Part shown: positions 37,951 to 48,415 of the stretch, in pieces
Position numbering within the stretch: the stretch's first letter is position 1
How the letters are laid out: each line of letters opens with the position of its first letter
Source of the DNA: Nyssa sinensis
Lineage: Eukaryota; Streptophyta; Magnoliopsida; Cornales; Nyssaceae
Reading direction: 5' to 3'
Assembly: GCA_008638375.1 (NCBI GenBank)
Contig: CM018041.1
Location: 6,873,501-6,937,500 of the forward strand
DNA length: 64,000 bases
Program-made: the position numbers and the translations under genes
The notes under the pieces: generated by a model
What the model saw: only the letters and a program-made list of their open reading frames with translations
What the model was told of the DNA's origin: nothing
Databases searched by the model: none

Positions 37951-40078
37951 AGATTCCACAATGGTGAGTCTTGTACATTGAGCTAGATTATATTTACGTA
38001 GTCTTGTTTTATTTTCTTTGTGATACATCAGCCAAGTAATCGTCTATTGAGGGGGAAAGATTTAATCTCTACTTTTTTTTCCTACCTAACTTTGCCTAAA
38101 CACACACACACAACAGAGATTAGTTTTTGGTAATGAGGACAATGAAGTAGTTAAGAAGCCACTTATCTTAGTTAATTCCTAGTCATATAATTAATGACGA
38201 GGGCCATATCTTTAGTGGTAGTGGTTTCTTTCATTAGCAATAATTTAGATGGTAGGTTTTGCTGTTTTAGGTATTGATGATAGATGAGTTTCTTAAGTCT
38301 TTATGTGTCACCATCATGCCTAATCTTCAAGCTCTCCTCTATAAAATTGCACTAGTGCTGTAGTGCATACACACGAGAGTTGATAATTAATCTATTCCAA
38401 TTATGATAATCATCACAGTGATCATCCTTTTTTCTGCTAATTATGATAATTAATCTATTCTATGGACTAACTTGTCTGTTTTGAATACAATCAAAATACA
38501 GAAAACAGTAGTGAAATTTGATTAAATTTCTTGGTCAGCAGACTCAGCACCCAACGTGGGTGGACCTACATGACTCTCAGTGGGGTCTGACCCCACCCAA
38601 ATTTTGAAACATTATTAATGTATTGAATAAAAAGTTATGAAATACTATAATTGAACCCACTAAATTTTGTTATTTGAGTTTAAGAAATTGAAGATGGGTC
38701 AACTTGTAAAATTAAAAAGAGATTAAAAAAAAAGTTTAGACAAAAAGAAATTAAACATTGAAACAATTTTAAAAGTATAAAATAAAAGTTAATAGTTTCG
38801 AGCTTTTCTGAAATCAATTGTTTAATTTTAATTTTGATTTGTGTTGAACTAATTCATATGTTAGTTTGTGAGCAAAAGAATGGCTACTTTTAATTGTGTA
38901 TTCAAAACCATTGAATGAAAAAAAAAATAGTTTGTGATTTTATTTTTAATAATTTTATCTTAACAAAAATTCTAGTTGTGTTTAAACATTTGATTTAATG
39001 TAAAAGGTGCTCTATTGATAACTTGAAATCCATAATGAAAACTTTTTTTTTAAATAAAAAAAAGTGATGGAATGTTATAATTCATGTATTATAATCAGTT
39101 AAACAATATAATTATAATATTATAAAGGAACTGAATATTACATAACGTAACAGTAATACGAGTTTCTTAAAAATGGGCATTGTATAGCAAATGAAGCCTC
39201 TTAAACAAGTCCAGTATAAACAACCTGATCCAATTTTGGACTAGACGAAAATAAATATTCACATCTCCTGATAAAAAGGTGAGACTCGAATTATGACTTT
39301 CTTTTTTCTCTATGAGTCTTGTACAAACAATCCAATTTTACTCATAACTGAATAAAAATAAATACTTACATCTGCTAATAAAAAAATAAAATTTAAATTT
39401 ATGTCCTTATCTTTAAAAAAAAAATATGATCATAAAAGAAAATGATCAACTAAACTAATCTGAATTAACTCATAATGAAAACATTTAAAATATAACAAAT
39501 GGTAATAAGGCATCAGAAAATAAGACATGTAGAGGCAATTTTATTGGACGAAATTTTTGTTACTACAAAGTTTATAGGCAATCTTAATTTACAAAATGAT
39601 TATTACTTTCAAATTATAGGGAACAAATATACAATTAAGTAGAATAAGACACTTGTTAGATTATTCTTGGGTGGGGGTCCGATTGCTGGTGCATGTTGAC
39701 AAAGGTAAACAGTTAGAGATTATGTCATTGCACAACTCAGCATACTTTAATAATTTAATATAGAGGCTGGCGTGGGTAAGACAAATGGGATATCATGAGA
39801 CTCCACTCAAAGCACTCGTCTCACTTGGAAAGCACCACTTGTTACAACCACAATGCACCCATCTTTGATTCCCTTTAACAGATTAACTGCCCTAAACTAT
39901 TCAAAATATATATATATACACATACATACATACATACATACACACACACAATTTTTTACACACACAAATAAGAAGTGTTACAAATGTCTTTTTCTTACGT
40001 AATTGATGTATGTTTATTTTCACATCTTATCATTGTATAAAAACATATATAGGGGTGTGTGTGAATATATGTTTCTCT

Positions 40079-40084
<6 letters not shown>

Positions 40085-40151
<67 letters not shown>
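40085..40151. repeat. Compound (CT)n(TA)n microsatellite
   Basis: About 19 CT units run directly into about 15 TA units. Confidence 0.95.
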
Positions 40152-40152
<1 letters not shown>

Positions 40153-41640
40153 CATTCCTATAATCTTTATAGCAAAATTGGTGCCGATCTTAGAGACTAT
40201 TTGAAAAAGTTTTAGATTTTAAAAAAATTGATTATTGAGAAATGCATTTTGAAAAATATAATCAATTTTTTATTTGGTAAAAAATATGTAGAAGTGATTT
40301 TAATCATTAATTTTTTTTTGAATAAATTATACTGATTTTTTTTTTTTTAAGTTTTTGACAACTACATTGATCTTCCTTTTTTTTTTGACAAACTATAATT
40401 ACCCTTCTCTAGTTAGATAAAATTAGTCAAAACTAAAAAAAAAAAAAACATGAAAAAACAGTTTCGTTGTTTTAAAGAAAAATTTGACTAAAATGAGGTA
40501 ATTATAATTTGTCAGAAAAAATAAGAGATGTTAGTGTAATTTTAAAAATCTGAAGGGAGGTCAGTGTAATTATAAAAATTTTAGAAGAGGTTAGTGTAAT
40601 TTACCCCTTTTTTTATCATTTATATTGTATATATTGAGTAATATGTAAGCGGCGAATCAAAAATAAAAATTGTAAAAAGTCAAACGAATTATCGAAAGCT
40701 AATTCTTTTAGCTTCTTCAAACCATAGTTTTCATGTATGAGAAAGTGTATATTTTTGAAAAATATAGTAAAACACTTCATGAAAAACTGATTTTACACAT
40801 TTTTATGCATTAAAATCATGATTTTAGTGGGCAAACGCCTCTTAATCAGCTCTGGCTTTCAAGACCCATATTAGAGCATCTCCAATCAATCTTCAAAACT
40901 TCAAATTTGAAAATGGGGATAAAAAAATATAAATTCAACTCATCTCCATTTCATTTTCAAATTTAAAAATTTGAAAATAGTTTTCAAATTATTATTTATC
41001 TCAAAATGAAGATAAATTTGAAAATAATATGTTAGAAATATCAAAATATGAACTATGAAGATTATTATGTGATCACTGATTTGTTTTTATAAAAAATGAA
41101 TAGTAAATTTAAAGATAGGTTGATTGGCATTAAAATGCGAAATCCATTATTTTAAAATTTGAAAAATATACTAAAATAAAGATGAAAATGAAAAGTGTGG
41201 GTTAGAGACGTTGTTAGTTCCATCTTTTTCAACTATAAAACGCCATTTTAGATTTTAATGTTTTCCCTGAGTGTGATTGCCGCCCCCCCCCCATTGGGGG
41301 GTAAAGTGTAGGTAGCAGTTGCACCAACTTGTGAATACACTTTATAGCAAACTAGAGGCATTTCCGGCCTGTCGATTTGGATCGAACGGCGGATTATGTA
41401 GTTTTTGCACATATGAAATGTGTGCGGTCAAAATGGCTTGATTTTTTGTCTGAGAGTCCACGGAATATTAGAGGATCATGCATTCGGGAATTTATTAAAT
41501 GATTAAAATTTTAATAGTTAGACGATGAGTCACATATATATTTACAGTTCGTTTGGATAAGTAAGAAAGAAAGAAAAGAAAATGAGAATATTAGTTATGA
41601 GAAAAAAGAAAGGAGAGGAGAGGAGAGGAGAGACTAATTA

Positions 41641-42772
41641 GGGTTTGTTTGTTTATAAATTCAAAAATAAATTTTCAAAAACTTGTTTGTTTAACCACCA
41701 AAAAAACAAAATCCAAAACTTCATTTTAAATTCAAACAAGGTTCAAATTCCAAAAAATCTTATTCAAACAATGGTTCAAATTTTAAGAAATTAATTATCA
41801 AATTAAATTTTATTTGATTTGACAATGATATTAATATATATTATATTTATAAAATATTATATTATAATTTATATTATACATATAAAATATTATTTTATAA
41901 TATGCCAAACTTATGATATATAACTTTAATTTTAAAAAAATATTATATAATTTAATAATTAATATATGTTATATTAATTAATCAAATTTGTTAAATCTTG
42001 TTATTTTTATTAAATTTGAATAAAATTAAATATTTTATATCATATTTAATTAAATGTATTAAATTCCGATCACATTTTTTAAGAATATTAAAAATTGTGA
42101 AAATGTAATTTAGATATAATTTGTTTCAAAATATTGTTTTTTAAAAATTGTGAAAATGTATTTGGATATGATAATCTAAATTATAAAATAGTAAAAAAAT
42201 TTAAGATTAATAGTTTGTCAATAACGTATCCCACGTTTTAAAATTAAAAATTTATTTTTTAAAATCTAAACAAATAAAGGGGGGCGGTTTTTATTTTTAA
42301 AAAATATTATAATAAAATAATAAAAAATATAAATTTCATATATTTAAAAAATAAATACTCATCCCAAGCGAATAGGACATTGATCTTAAATCCGTCAACG
42401 GTCTTATTCGTTGGGAAAGCAGTTGATCTTCCTAAATAAAGATCATGTAAATTATAAAAATGTATTTCGATATGATAATCTAAATTTAAAAAAAAAATTA
42501 ATTAATTTCAAACACATATCTTGTAATTTGAAATTAAAAATCTTATTTTAAAAACATAACCAAACATTTTTTTATCTTTTTTTAAATTAATCAATCCAAA
42601 CAATGGTTCAAATTCCAAGAAATTACTTAAAAACACTTCTCAAAATATTTCTTAAAACTCAAATTCTCAAAAACTATCCAAGCAATGGTTCAAATTCCAA
42701 GAAATTACTTAAAAACACTTCTCAAAAAAATTTCTTAAAACTCTAACTCTCAAAAACTATCCAAACATAACC
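41641..42772. mobile_element. Nested Harbinger-like element inside family A
   Basis: It begins 'gggtttgtttg' and ends 'caaacataacc', an inverted-repeat pair, and is flanked by TTA (41638-41640 and 42773-42775). At 1132 bp it is AT-rich, with no frame for a transposase, so it is a non-autonomous copy. Its right part contains an 82-bp tandem duplication (42601-42764). Confidence 0.75.
42601..42764. repeat. 82-bp tandem duplication near the end of the nested element
   Basis: 'caatggttcaaattccaaga' occurs at 42601 and 42683, with the following 60 bases nearly identical. A more diverged third copy starts at about 41770. Confidence 0.85.
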
Positions 42773-43163
42773 TTACTTTCTTTATATTTGGATAACTAAT
42801 GAAAGAAAATGAGAAAAAAGACTAATATAATCCTTTTATCTTGTTTGAGAATGATAAAGGAGAAAAAGGAAAGGAAATAATTTTATATTATTTTATTATT
42901 ATACCCTTTGGATGCTTTACGATAGAAGTGTCATTTTTATTTTAACTTTTATAATTTTAAGAGTAATTTTGATATTATTAAAAATTCATTAAATTTTTTT
43001 TTCATTTCCGCTCGTTTTTGGAGGGATACCAAAATTACTGAAATGATGGTTAAACTTTCCCTCCCTTTCCTTCCTAATTTTTAAAACGAACATGATATAA
43101 GCTCCTCTTCCTTCTCTTTTCCTTCCTTTTCTTTCTAATTCCTTCCATCCAAACATAGTGTTA

Positions 43164-43889
43164 CAGTATCATGTTATTAATATGATTATTTATCTAATTC
43201 TTAATATTATGATTCTAAAAAACTAAAAATAATTGTTGCATACATTCATTCTATCTTTCCGAACAAAATTGGTTTTGTCTTTATTTTGTTGCAGAATGGG
43301 TCCAGGGTCATTGGTCTTGGGTACAAGGATTCATAGAATAATTAGTTCATACATTCATTCCATCGAAAACTGATTTTGTCTTTGTTTTGTTCAAGAATGG
43401 GCAGCAACTTTAGTTGAGTCTTCGTTGATTTCGATTGTAATGTATTTGTATTTATAAATACAGAATACTTGATAAATTAATAAAATATATTAATTTTATT
43501 TATAAATTTATTAATTTGTTAAGTATTTATTTTGAATATAATATATCTGAATTCATGAATATTTGATATATTAATAAAATATATAAATTTTATTAATAAA
43601 TTTATTAAGTACACTGAATCGAGACTAATTAATAAATTTTTTTTTGCCGAGTGTGTATGAAGGTGTTCTCTGCACTAGAAAACAGTGTGGCATTATGGCT
43701 GACGTTTAGTTTCAAGCACCTTTTTCATTTTTCTCACATTTTTTAAGTTAACCAAGGTGCTAGGCAACAAATTATTGGCGGCTTATCTGAGCACACAAAA
43801 GCAGCCGTTTTTGAAAATTAAAATTAATATATAAGTAATTTTTAATATTAAGAATTTGAGTATTTTATCATTATACCAAGTAATAAAAG
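43164..43889. other. AT-rich spacer between Harbinger elements and the hairpin MITE
   Basis: A duplicated 'cattc.at' block ('catacattcattc.atc' at about 43239 and 43350) and an alternating 'ttaataaaatatataa' region at 43440-43610. No gene. Confidence 0.5.
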
Positions 43890-44034
43890 CAATAATGCTA
43901 TATTTAATTGAAACTTTTATCAAAAGTGTTTACACAATTGATGTGACAGTGTTATAATATAAAACTAATACAACACTGTCACATCAATTGTGTAAACATT
44001 TTTTATAGAATTATTGAGTTGGTATAACATTACT
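43890..44034. mobile_element. Small hairpin MITE with a perfect 27-bp inner stem
   Basis: Arms 43927-43953 and 43972-43998 are exact reverse complements around an 18-nt loop; the stem contains 'acaattgatgtgacag'. Outside it, the ends 'caataatgctata' and (reverse-complemented) 'gagtaatgttata' also pair imperfectly, giving a roughly 145-bp foldback. Related 'gagtaatgctat'-type ends occur at 54666, 56940 and 57292. Confidence 0.75.
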
Positions 44035-44136
44035 CATAAAACAGTGTATAATCCTGTTTGACTAATGTTTCTAATAATCAGATAATAAATTACATGTTTA
44101 TTTACAATACATTTTTATACATAGTGACTTTTCATC

Positions 44137-44309
44137 TCATCTTTGAAATCATGAAATTTTAAAAACATTGAAGATTTTATATTTTATCAAAAGAAGTTGT
44201 ATTTAATTCTATTAGACTAATTCATCCTTGAAATCAGGAAAATTTAGGAAGATTGCAGATTTTTTATTTTTCAAAAGAAGTAGTATTTCAATTTTAATCG
44301 GACTAATTC
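44137..44309. repeat. 85-bp tandem duplication
   Basis: 'tcatctttgaaatcatgaaa' at 44137 and 'tcatccttgaaatcaggaaa' at 44222 begin two copies that both run through 'tatttt.tcaaaagaagt' to 'gactaattca'. Confidence 0.75.
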
Positions 44310-44314
44310 AATTT

Positions 44315-44425
44315 ATGAATATAATACACATCTATCAAACCAACTCACCCACCACTCAAACGGAATGTATGAATATAATACACATGCATCAAATTAACTC
44401 ACCCACTACTCAAACTCAAAACTCA
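44315..44425. repeat. 54-bp tandem duplication
   Basis: 'atgaatataatacacat' begins at 44315 and again at 44369; each copy continues through 'caa..taactcacccac'. Confidence 0.85.
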
Positions 44426-44446
44426 CAACCCACTAACAAAGAAAGT

Positions 44447-44510
44447 GAGACTTGAACTCACAACTTTTTTTCAATAAAAATATCATAGTAGTCAACTGAG
44501 TTAACTCAGT
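44447..44510 (-). mobile_element. tRNA-like SINE remnant
   Basis: On the minus strand, 'gagttaactcagttgacta' resembles an A box and 'gtgagttcaagtctc' a B box. The body of the element is not recognisable. Confidence 0.35.
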
Positions 44511-46270
44511 TGAAGCTTAAATTATAATACTAATTAAACAAATTAAGTTCTTAACCAATAAATTGCAATTATTTGATGTTGCAGAAGTCTAACCTGACAT
44601 GGCATTTGAATAATTTTCCATCCTTGCAGTTGCTGAATTCCCCAAGAAGCCAGAGAAAACATTGAAGTTGCAAAATTCGCAGATGGAGTCAAAGATGTTG
44701 GCTTGACAGCTTCTTCCGCTTATTTCTACTGAGTCAAAAATCCTCAACCAAACGCTGACAAAAATTATGATAAATCAATAATAAAGTTCCACAGTAATTA
44801 TCATCTAACAAAAGTCCCCAATATGCAGCGATGAATTCTCATTTTTAGTCAAATAAATTGAAACGACATATGGTAAAGTCAAATTCCAAGTAGGATAACA
44901 ATTTTTTTCATCTCACCCTTAATATTAGAGTAGATATAGATTATAGAGTGTTCAAAAAGTTTTTAACTTATTTTGGAGAAAAATATCGTGGCTCGTAAAG
45001 GTTGAACTCGAAAAATATAAAAAGGCTCAGAATGAATTTCTAATTGGGAAAGGTCGGGACAGGACGGGATCGAGCGAAAAATATAAATAGAATCGAGGTT
45101 AGAGAAAGGGCACACCATTTTGTTGCCATTCCTAATCTGAGTGCAATTTACCACACTTATTTGCTCAAGATATGTCGGGATAGGACGGGATCAAGCTAAA
45201 AATATAAATAGAATCGAGGTTAGAGAAAGGGCACACCATTCTGTTGCCATTCCTAATCTGAGTACAATTTACCACACTTATTTGCTTATAAAATCTTCAT
45301 ACTATCTCAATGATAGAGAGTGTATTAGTCTGACAAAAACTAAGATAACACTTTCTTCGACAAAAAAATAATAATATGATAGTAGATTATTGACAAAATT
45401 TTAATCATGTATCTAAAACTTCACCAATAATCTAAAATTTAATAAAAAAAAATTAGGACAAGAAAGTATTACTAAAATAAAAGAGTTAATCGCATAATAA
45501 TCACCATGATACAGGGTACTGGATAAGAAAATATTTCTTCTCCCTCTAAATATTATTTTTAATATAATAATAAAAGATAAAGTAAGTATTTGAGAAAATC
45601 TTTTCAAAGAGATAGAACTACGTTTGAAATTTAAAAACCAAAAAAAAAAAAAAAACAGTCTAGAACTACTTATCCGCAAATCTACAAAAATATATTTTAG
45701 AAAATGAAATCAATATAAAAATAATTTTAAAATTTTAAATAAAAATAAAAATAAAATCAACACACAACACGTTTTTTTTAAATTTTGTTTTTTTAAAGCC
45801 TAACCAATTACTAGGACGATAATTTTAAATTCTTACTAATTCTTCTTTCCTTATTTTTATACGGGTTTAAATCTGACTTTTTTGGTAAAATAATTACACT
45901 AACATGTTTTTTGATAATTGCAAGAACCTTTACTCTATTTTTTAAAATTATATTAATTTTTTTCTACTATATTGATAATATACATATTTTTCATTCCATA
46001 CAAAATTCATTATTAATATTGTTAGAATCTCAATAAAAAAATTTATATGAATAAAATATTTATATATATATATATATATTACATTGTCAGTTTTTATCTT
46101 TTCAAAGATCGTAAAAAAAATTCATGTAAATTACCAAATATTACATAAGAAATTTTTATAATTGTTAAATATCACATGAAAAATTAATGTAATTATTTAT
46201 TTATTTTGAAAAAATAAAAAAAATAATAAAATTGAGTTACACTTTTAAAAAATAGTAAATACAAATATAG
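44511..46270. other. Spacer upstream of the WI12/WUN1 gene
   Basis: The interval is AT-rich with no gene. It holds the 121-bp tandem duplication (45053-45286) and a (TA)n tract at about 46063-46080. Confidence 0.5.
45053..45286. repeat. 121-bp tandem duplication, two nearly identical copies
   Basis: Units start at 45053 and 45174 with 'gtcggga.aggacgggatc' and include 'agaaagggcacaccatt'. They differ at only a few positions, so the duplication is recent. Confidence 0.95.
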
Positions 46271-46311
46271 AAACGCAGAACGGACCTTTTCCCAAGTTTC
46301 GGCGTCGCCTT

Positions 46312-46333
46312 CGGCGGACCCCGGGGTCCGCCG
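46312..46333. repeat. 22-bp GC-only-core palindrome upstream of WI12/WUN1
   Basis: 'cggcggacccc' is followed at once by its reverse complement 'ggggtccgccg'. It sits in a short GC-rich island (46275-46345) in otherwise very AT-rich DNA, about 130 bp before the TATA box. Confidence 0.9.
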
Positions 46334-46340
46334 GTTCCTG

Positions 46341-46359
46341 CATGCATGTACGCAGTCAA
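46341..46359. promoter_or_regulatory. RY-type motif and W-box core
   Basis: CATGCATG at 46341-46348 is an RY-repeat core (bound by B3 factors). AGTCAA at 46354-46359 is the reverse complement of TTGACT, a W-box core (bound by WRKY factors). A W-box fits a wound-responsive gene, but single short motifs are weak evidence. Confidence 0.35.
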
Positions 46360-46458
46360 TGACTAAGCGGTCCACGATTCACGTCATATGGACACTAATT
46401 ACCTTGAATATTATAAAAAAGTTAATAATGAAACGACTGTTTTACCCTTCTCCATTTC

Positions 46459-46465
46459 TATATAA
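46459..46465 (+). promoter_or_regulatory. TATA box of the WI12/WUN1 gene
   Basis: TATATAA lies about 100 bp before the conserved coding core and is followed by a pyrimidine-rich leader, a common plant 5' untranslated region. Any ATG upstream of this point is therefore unlikely to be used. Confidence 0.6.
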
Positions 46466-46559
46466 GACGCATATCAATGGAGTCACTACCATTTCTATTC
46501 AGCTTTTGTTTTTTCTCTGCCTCTCTACATTTTCTCTCTCTAGGCCTCGGCGGGTTTGT

Positions 46560-47072
46560 GTGTCAGAACTGGCTAACTCACAGGAAATTCTGGAGGGATC
46601 TGACAATCAAAGGGTGGTACTCGCCCTGTATGAAGCGTTAAGCGCTCGAGACGTAGACACGGTCCACAAGCTTCTCGCCGCCGACCTCGAGTGGTGGTTC
46701 CATGGCCCGCCGTCACACCAGTTTATGATGCGATTGCTCACTGGCACTGCTGCCTCGCCGGACGACTCCTTCGAATTCACCCCCCAATCCGTCGCCGCTT
46801 TCGGATCAACGGTTCTCGTCGAGGGCTGCGACCACAGCGGTTCAATCTCTTGGGTTCACGCCTGGACCGTCACTGATGGGATAATTACCCAGGTAAGGGA
46901 GTACTTCAACACATCCCTTACTGTGACCCGCCTCGGGAACTCAAACCAACCATCATCGACGTCTGATATCTCATCATCTTCGATCACGTACCTCCATTGC
47001 CCGTCCGTTTGGGAGAGCAGTCTCTCGAATCAGGTCGGAAAATCTGTGCCGGGTCTTGTGCTGGCAATATAG
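46560..47072 (+). CDS. WUN1: WI12/WUN1 family protein (wound-induced, SnoaL/NTF2-like)
   Basis: Single-exon gene. Conserved core in order: 'VVLALYEALSARDVDTVHKLL', 'DLEWWFHGPPSHQFMMRLLTG', 'FGSTVLVEGCD', 'SWVHAWTVTDGIITQVREYF', 'WESSLSNQVGKSVPGLVLAI' (end). This is the plant WI12 family (wound-induced protein 1 / SAG20-like), an NTF2-like cone-shaped fold of unknown biochemical role whose members are induced by wounding, senescence or pathogens. The start is uncertain. The frame is open back to 46359, but those Met codons lie before the TATA box. I give 46560 (a GTG, at 'VSELANSQ') as the edge of the conserved part, not as a proven start. The first in-frame ATG after the TATA box is 46725, giving a 115-aa short form like that known in some plants. 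Confidence 0.85.
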   Translation: MSELANSQEILEGSDNQRVVLALYEALSARDVDTVHKLLAADLEWWFHGPPSHQFMMRLLTGTAASPDDSFEFTPQSVAAFGSTVLVEGCDHSGSISWVHAWTVTDGIITQVREYFNTSLTVTRLGNSNQPSSTSDISSSSITYLHCPSVWESSLSNQVGKSVPGLVLAI

Positions 47073-47877
47073 TGTGTGTATGTATATATATATAGTCCGA
47101 TCAGCGTTAATTTAGATAATATCGTAGGTTTATGATAAAGGGTACAACACGTTGCAGCGTGTGAATCCATTTCCATATGGGCTGAAGTTCTGCAACTGTA
47201 GTGTCTTCTGTGTCTCTTTTTACTTTATTGTGTGTTTTACTTTAAGGGAGTGTTTGGCTGTAGTGTTTGAGGGAATCATGATAGGGAGACCTTTGTTGCT
47301 TCCCGACGTGTTTGTTATATGGTGTGTTTGTTTTTTAATAAAAATGCTTTTATGTGATTGGATTATGAATCCTCAATTGTTCGTTATGTTTTTCTAACTG
47401 TCTCTTATTTTTTAAAAAGTTATTTCATATTCATGATCTAGAAATTTTAATTACGGGCCAAAATAAAATTATTAAAATTTAAAAAAATTCATATAAATAT
47501 ATCAAAAAAATTAGGAGGATCAAATCTTATTTTGTTTAAATATTATAACAAAATTAAGAATAGAAAATACAATTTTAAAATTTTTGAAGAGATTAAATCC
47601 TATTTTATTATAATATTTTAATAAAATTAAAAATTAAAAATACAATATCAAAATTTTTGGAGGGACATGACCCCACTTGTCCCCACATGACCCCTCTGCA
47701 TGCCCCACAATTATTATTTTTTCAAAACAATAATATTTAATATTTTAATTTGTTATATTAAAGTTTTCATCTTAAATAACGTGACCTTAAAATATTGATA
47801 ATATTTCAAATAACTATTCTATATTTTGTCAATAATTTAATATCATATTATTTGATATATATAAGTTTTGTTATAAG
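47073..47877. other. 3' region of WI12/WUN1 and spacer
   Basis: The first roughly 350 bases are presumed 3' untranslated region (T- and G-rich). At 47460-47660 two diverged copies of an 'aaattaa.aatacaat..aaaatttttg' block occur, followed by 'ggacatgaccccacttgtcc'. No gene. Confidence 0.5.
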
Positions 47878-48415
47878 TATCGGGTCATGTTGAGTCTTGG
47901 GAGAGATCCTTTCTTTTAGGTTGTAATTACTAATGATCAAATTTGAGAGGAATTAATTATTCAAAGGAGTGATAAAAATATTTTTAAAAAAATTATGAAA
48001 AAATTAAAAACTAAAAGTAAAATATTACATTGAAAAGAAATATCGGGTCATCATGGGAGATCCTTTCTTTTGGATTGTAATTACTAATGATCACATTCGT
48101 AAGAAATTAATTATTTAAAATGGTGATAAAAATAAAATTTAATTTTTTAATTAAAAATTAAAGTAAAAGATTACATTGAAAATAAATACCGGCCGTGTTG
48201 AGGAGTCGTAGGAGATCCTTTCTTTGGATTGTATTTACTAATGATTACTTCGATATTAATCGAGATGAGAGATTAGTCGAGGTTCGTGCAAACTGATTCG
48301 GACACTCGATTATCAATAAAAAAATTAATTACATTTGAGAGGAATTAATTATTCAAAGTTGTGATAAAAATATATATTTTTTTATTAAAAATTAAAAGTA
48401 AAATATCACATTGAA
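47878..48415. repeat. Triplicated ~150-bp tandem repeat
   Basis: Copies start at 47878 ('tatcgggtcatg'), 48041 ('tatcgggtcatc') and 48187 ('taccggccgtg'). All contain 'ggagatcctttctttt'-type text, 'tactaatgat', 'aattaattatt.aaa', 'gtgataaaaat' and end near 'attacattga'. The third is longer because of the insert at 48249-48327. Confidence 0.85.
48249..48327 (+). mobile_element. 5'-truncated SINE-like insertion in the third repeat unit
   Basis: 79 bp present only in the third unit, flanked by ATTAC (48244-48248 and 48328-48332). It contains 'gattagtcgaggttcgtgca' and ends 'gattatcaataaaaaaa', resembling the 3' part of the SINE-like family at 21672-22148 and 50558-50694. Confidence 0.65.

Larger units (their letters stand above)
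36461..41544. other. Spacer downstream of alpha-SNAP
   Basis: The first few hundred bases are presumed 3' untranslated region. The rest is AT-rich, with a SINE at 37795, a 'gtggggtctgaccccaccc' stretch at about 38581, CATA/CA repeats at 39910-39965 and a CT/TA compound microsatellite at 40085-40151. The 'gatgttagtgtaattttaaa' text at 40528 recurs twice in short repeats to 40606. No gene was seen. Confidence 0.5.
41545..43160 (-). mobile_element. PIF/Harbinger-type MITE family A, interrupted by a nested element
   Basis: Ends 'cagttcgtttgg' (41545) and 'ccaaacatagtg' (to 43160) are inverted repeats, flanked on both sides by TTA (41542-41544 and 43161-43163), the 3-bp duplication typical of PIF/Harbinger. 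Its two halves, 41545-41640 and 42773-43160, align with the reverse complement of 26376-26830. Without the insert it would be about 480 bp. No transposase frame is present. Confidence 0.8.

Noticed and set aside
46359..46559. N-terminal extension of the WI12/WUN1 frame with a hydrophobic stretch that looks like a signal peptide
   Set aside because: It begins upstream of the TATA box and is not part of the conserved family; the hydrophobicity comes from a pyrimidine-rich leader.
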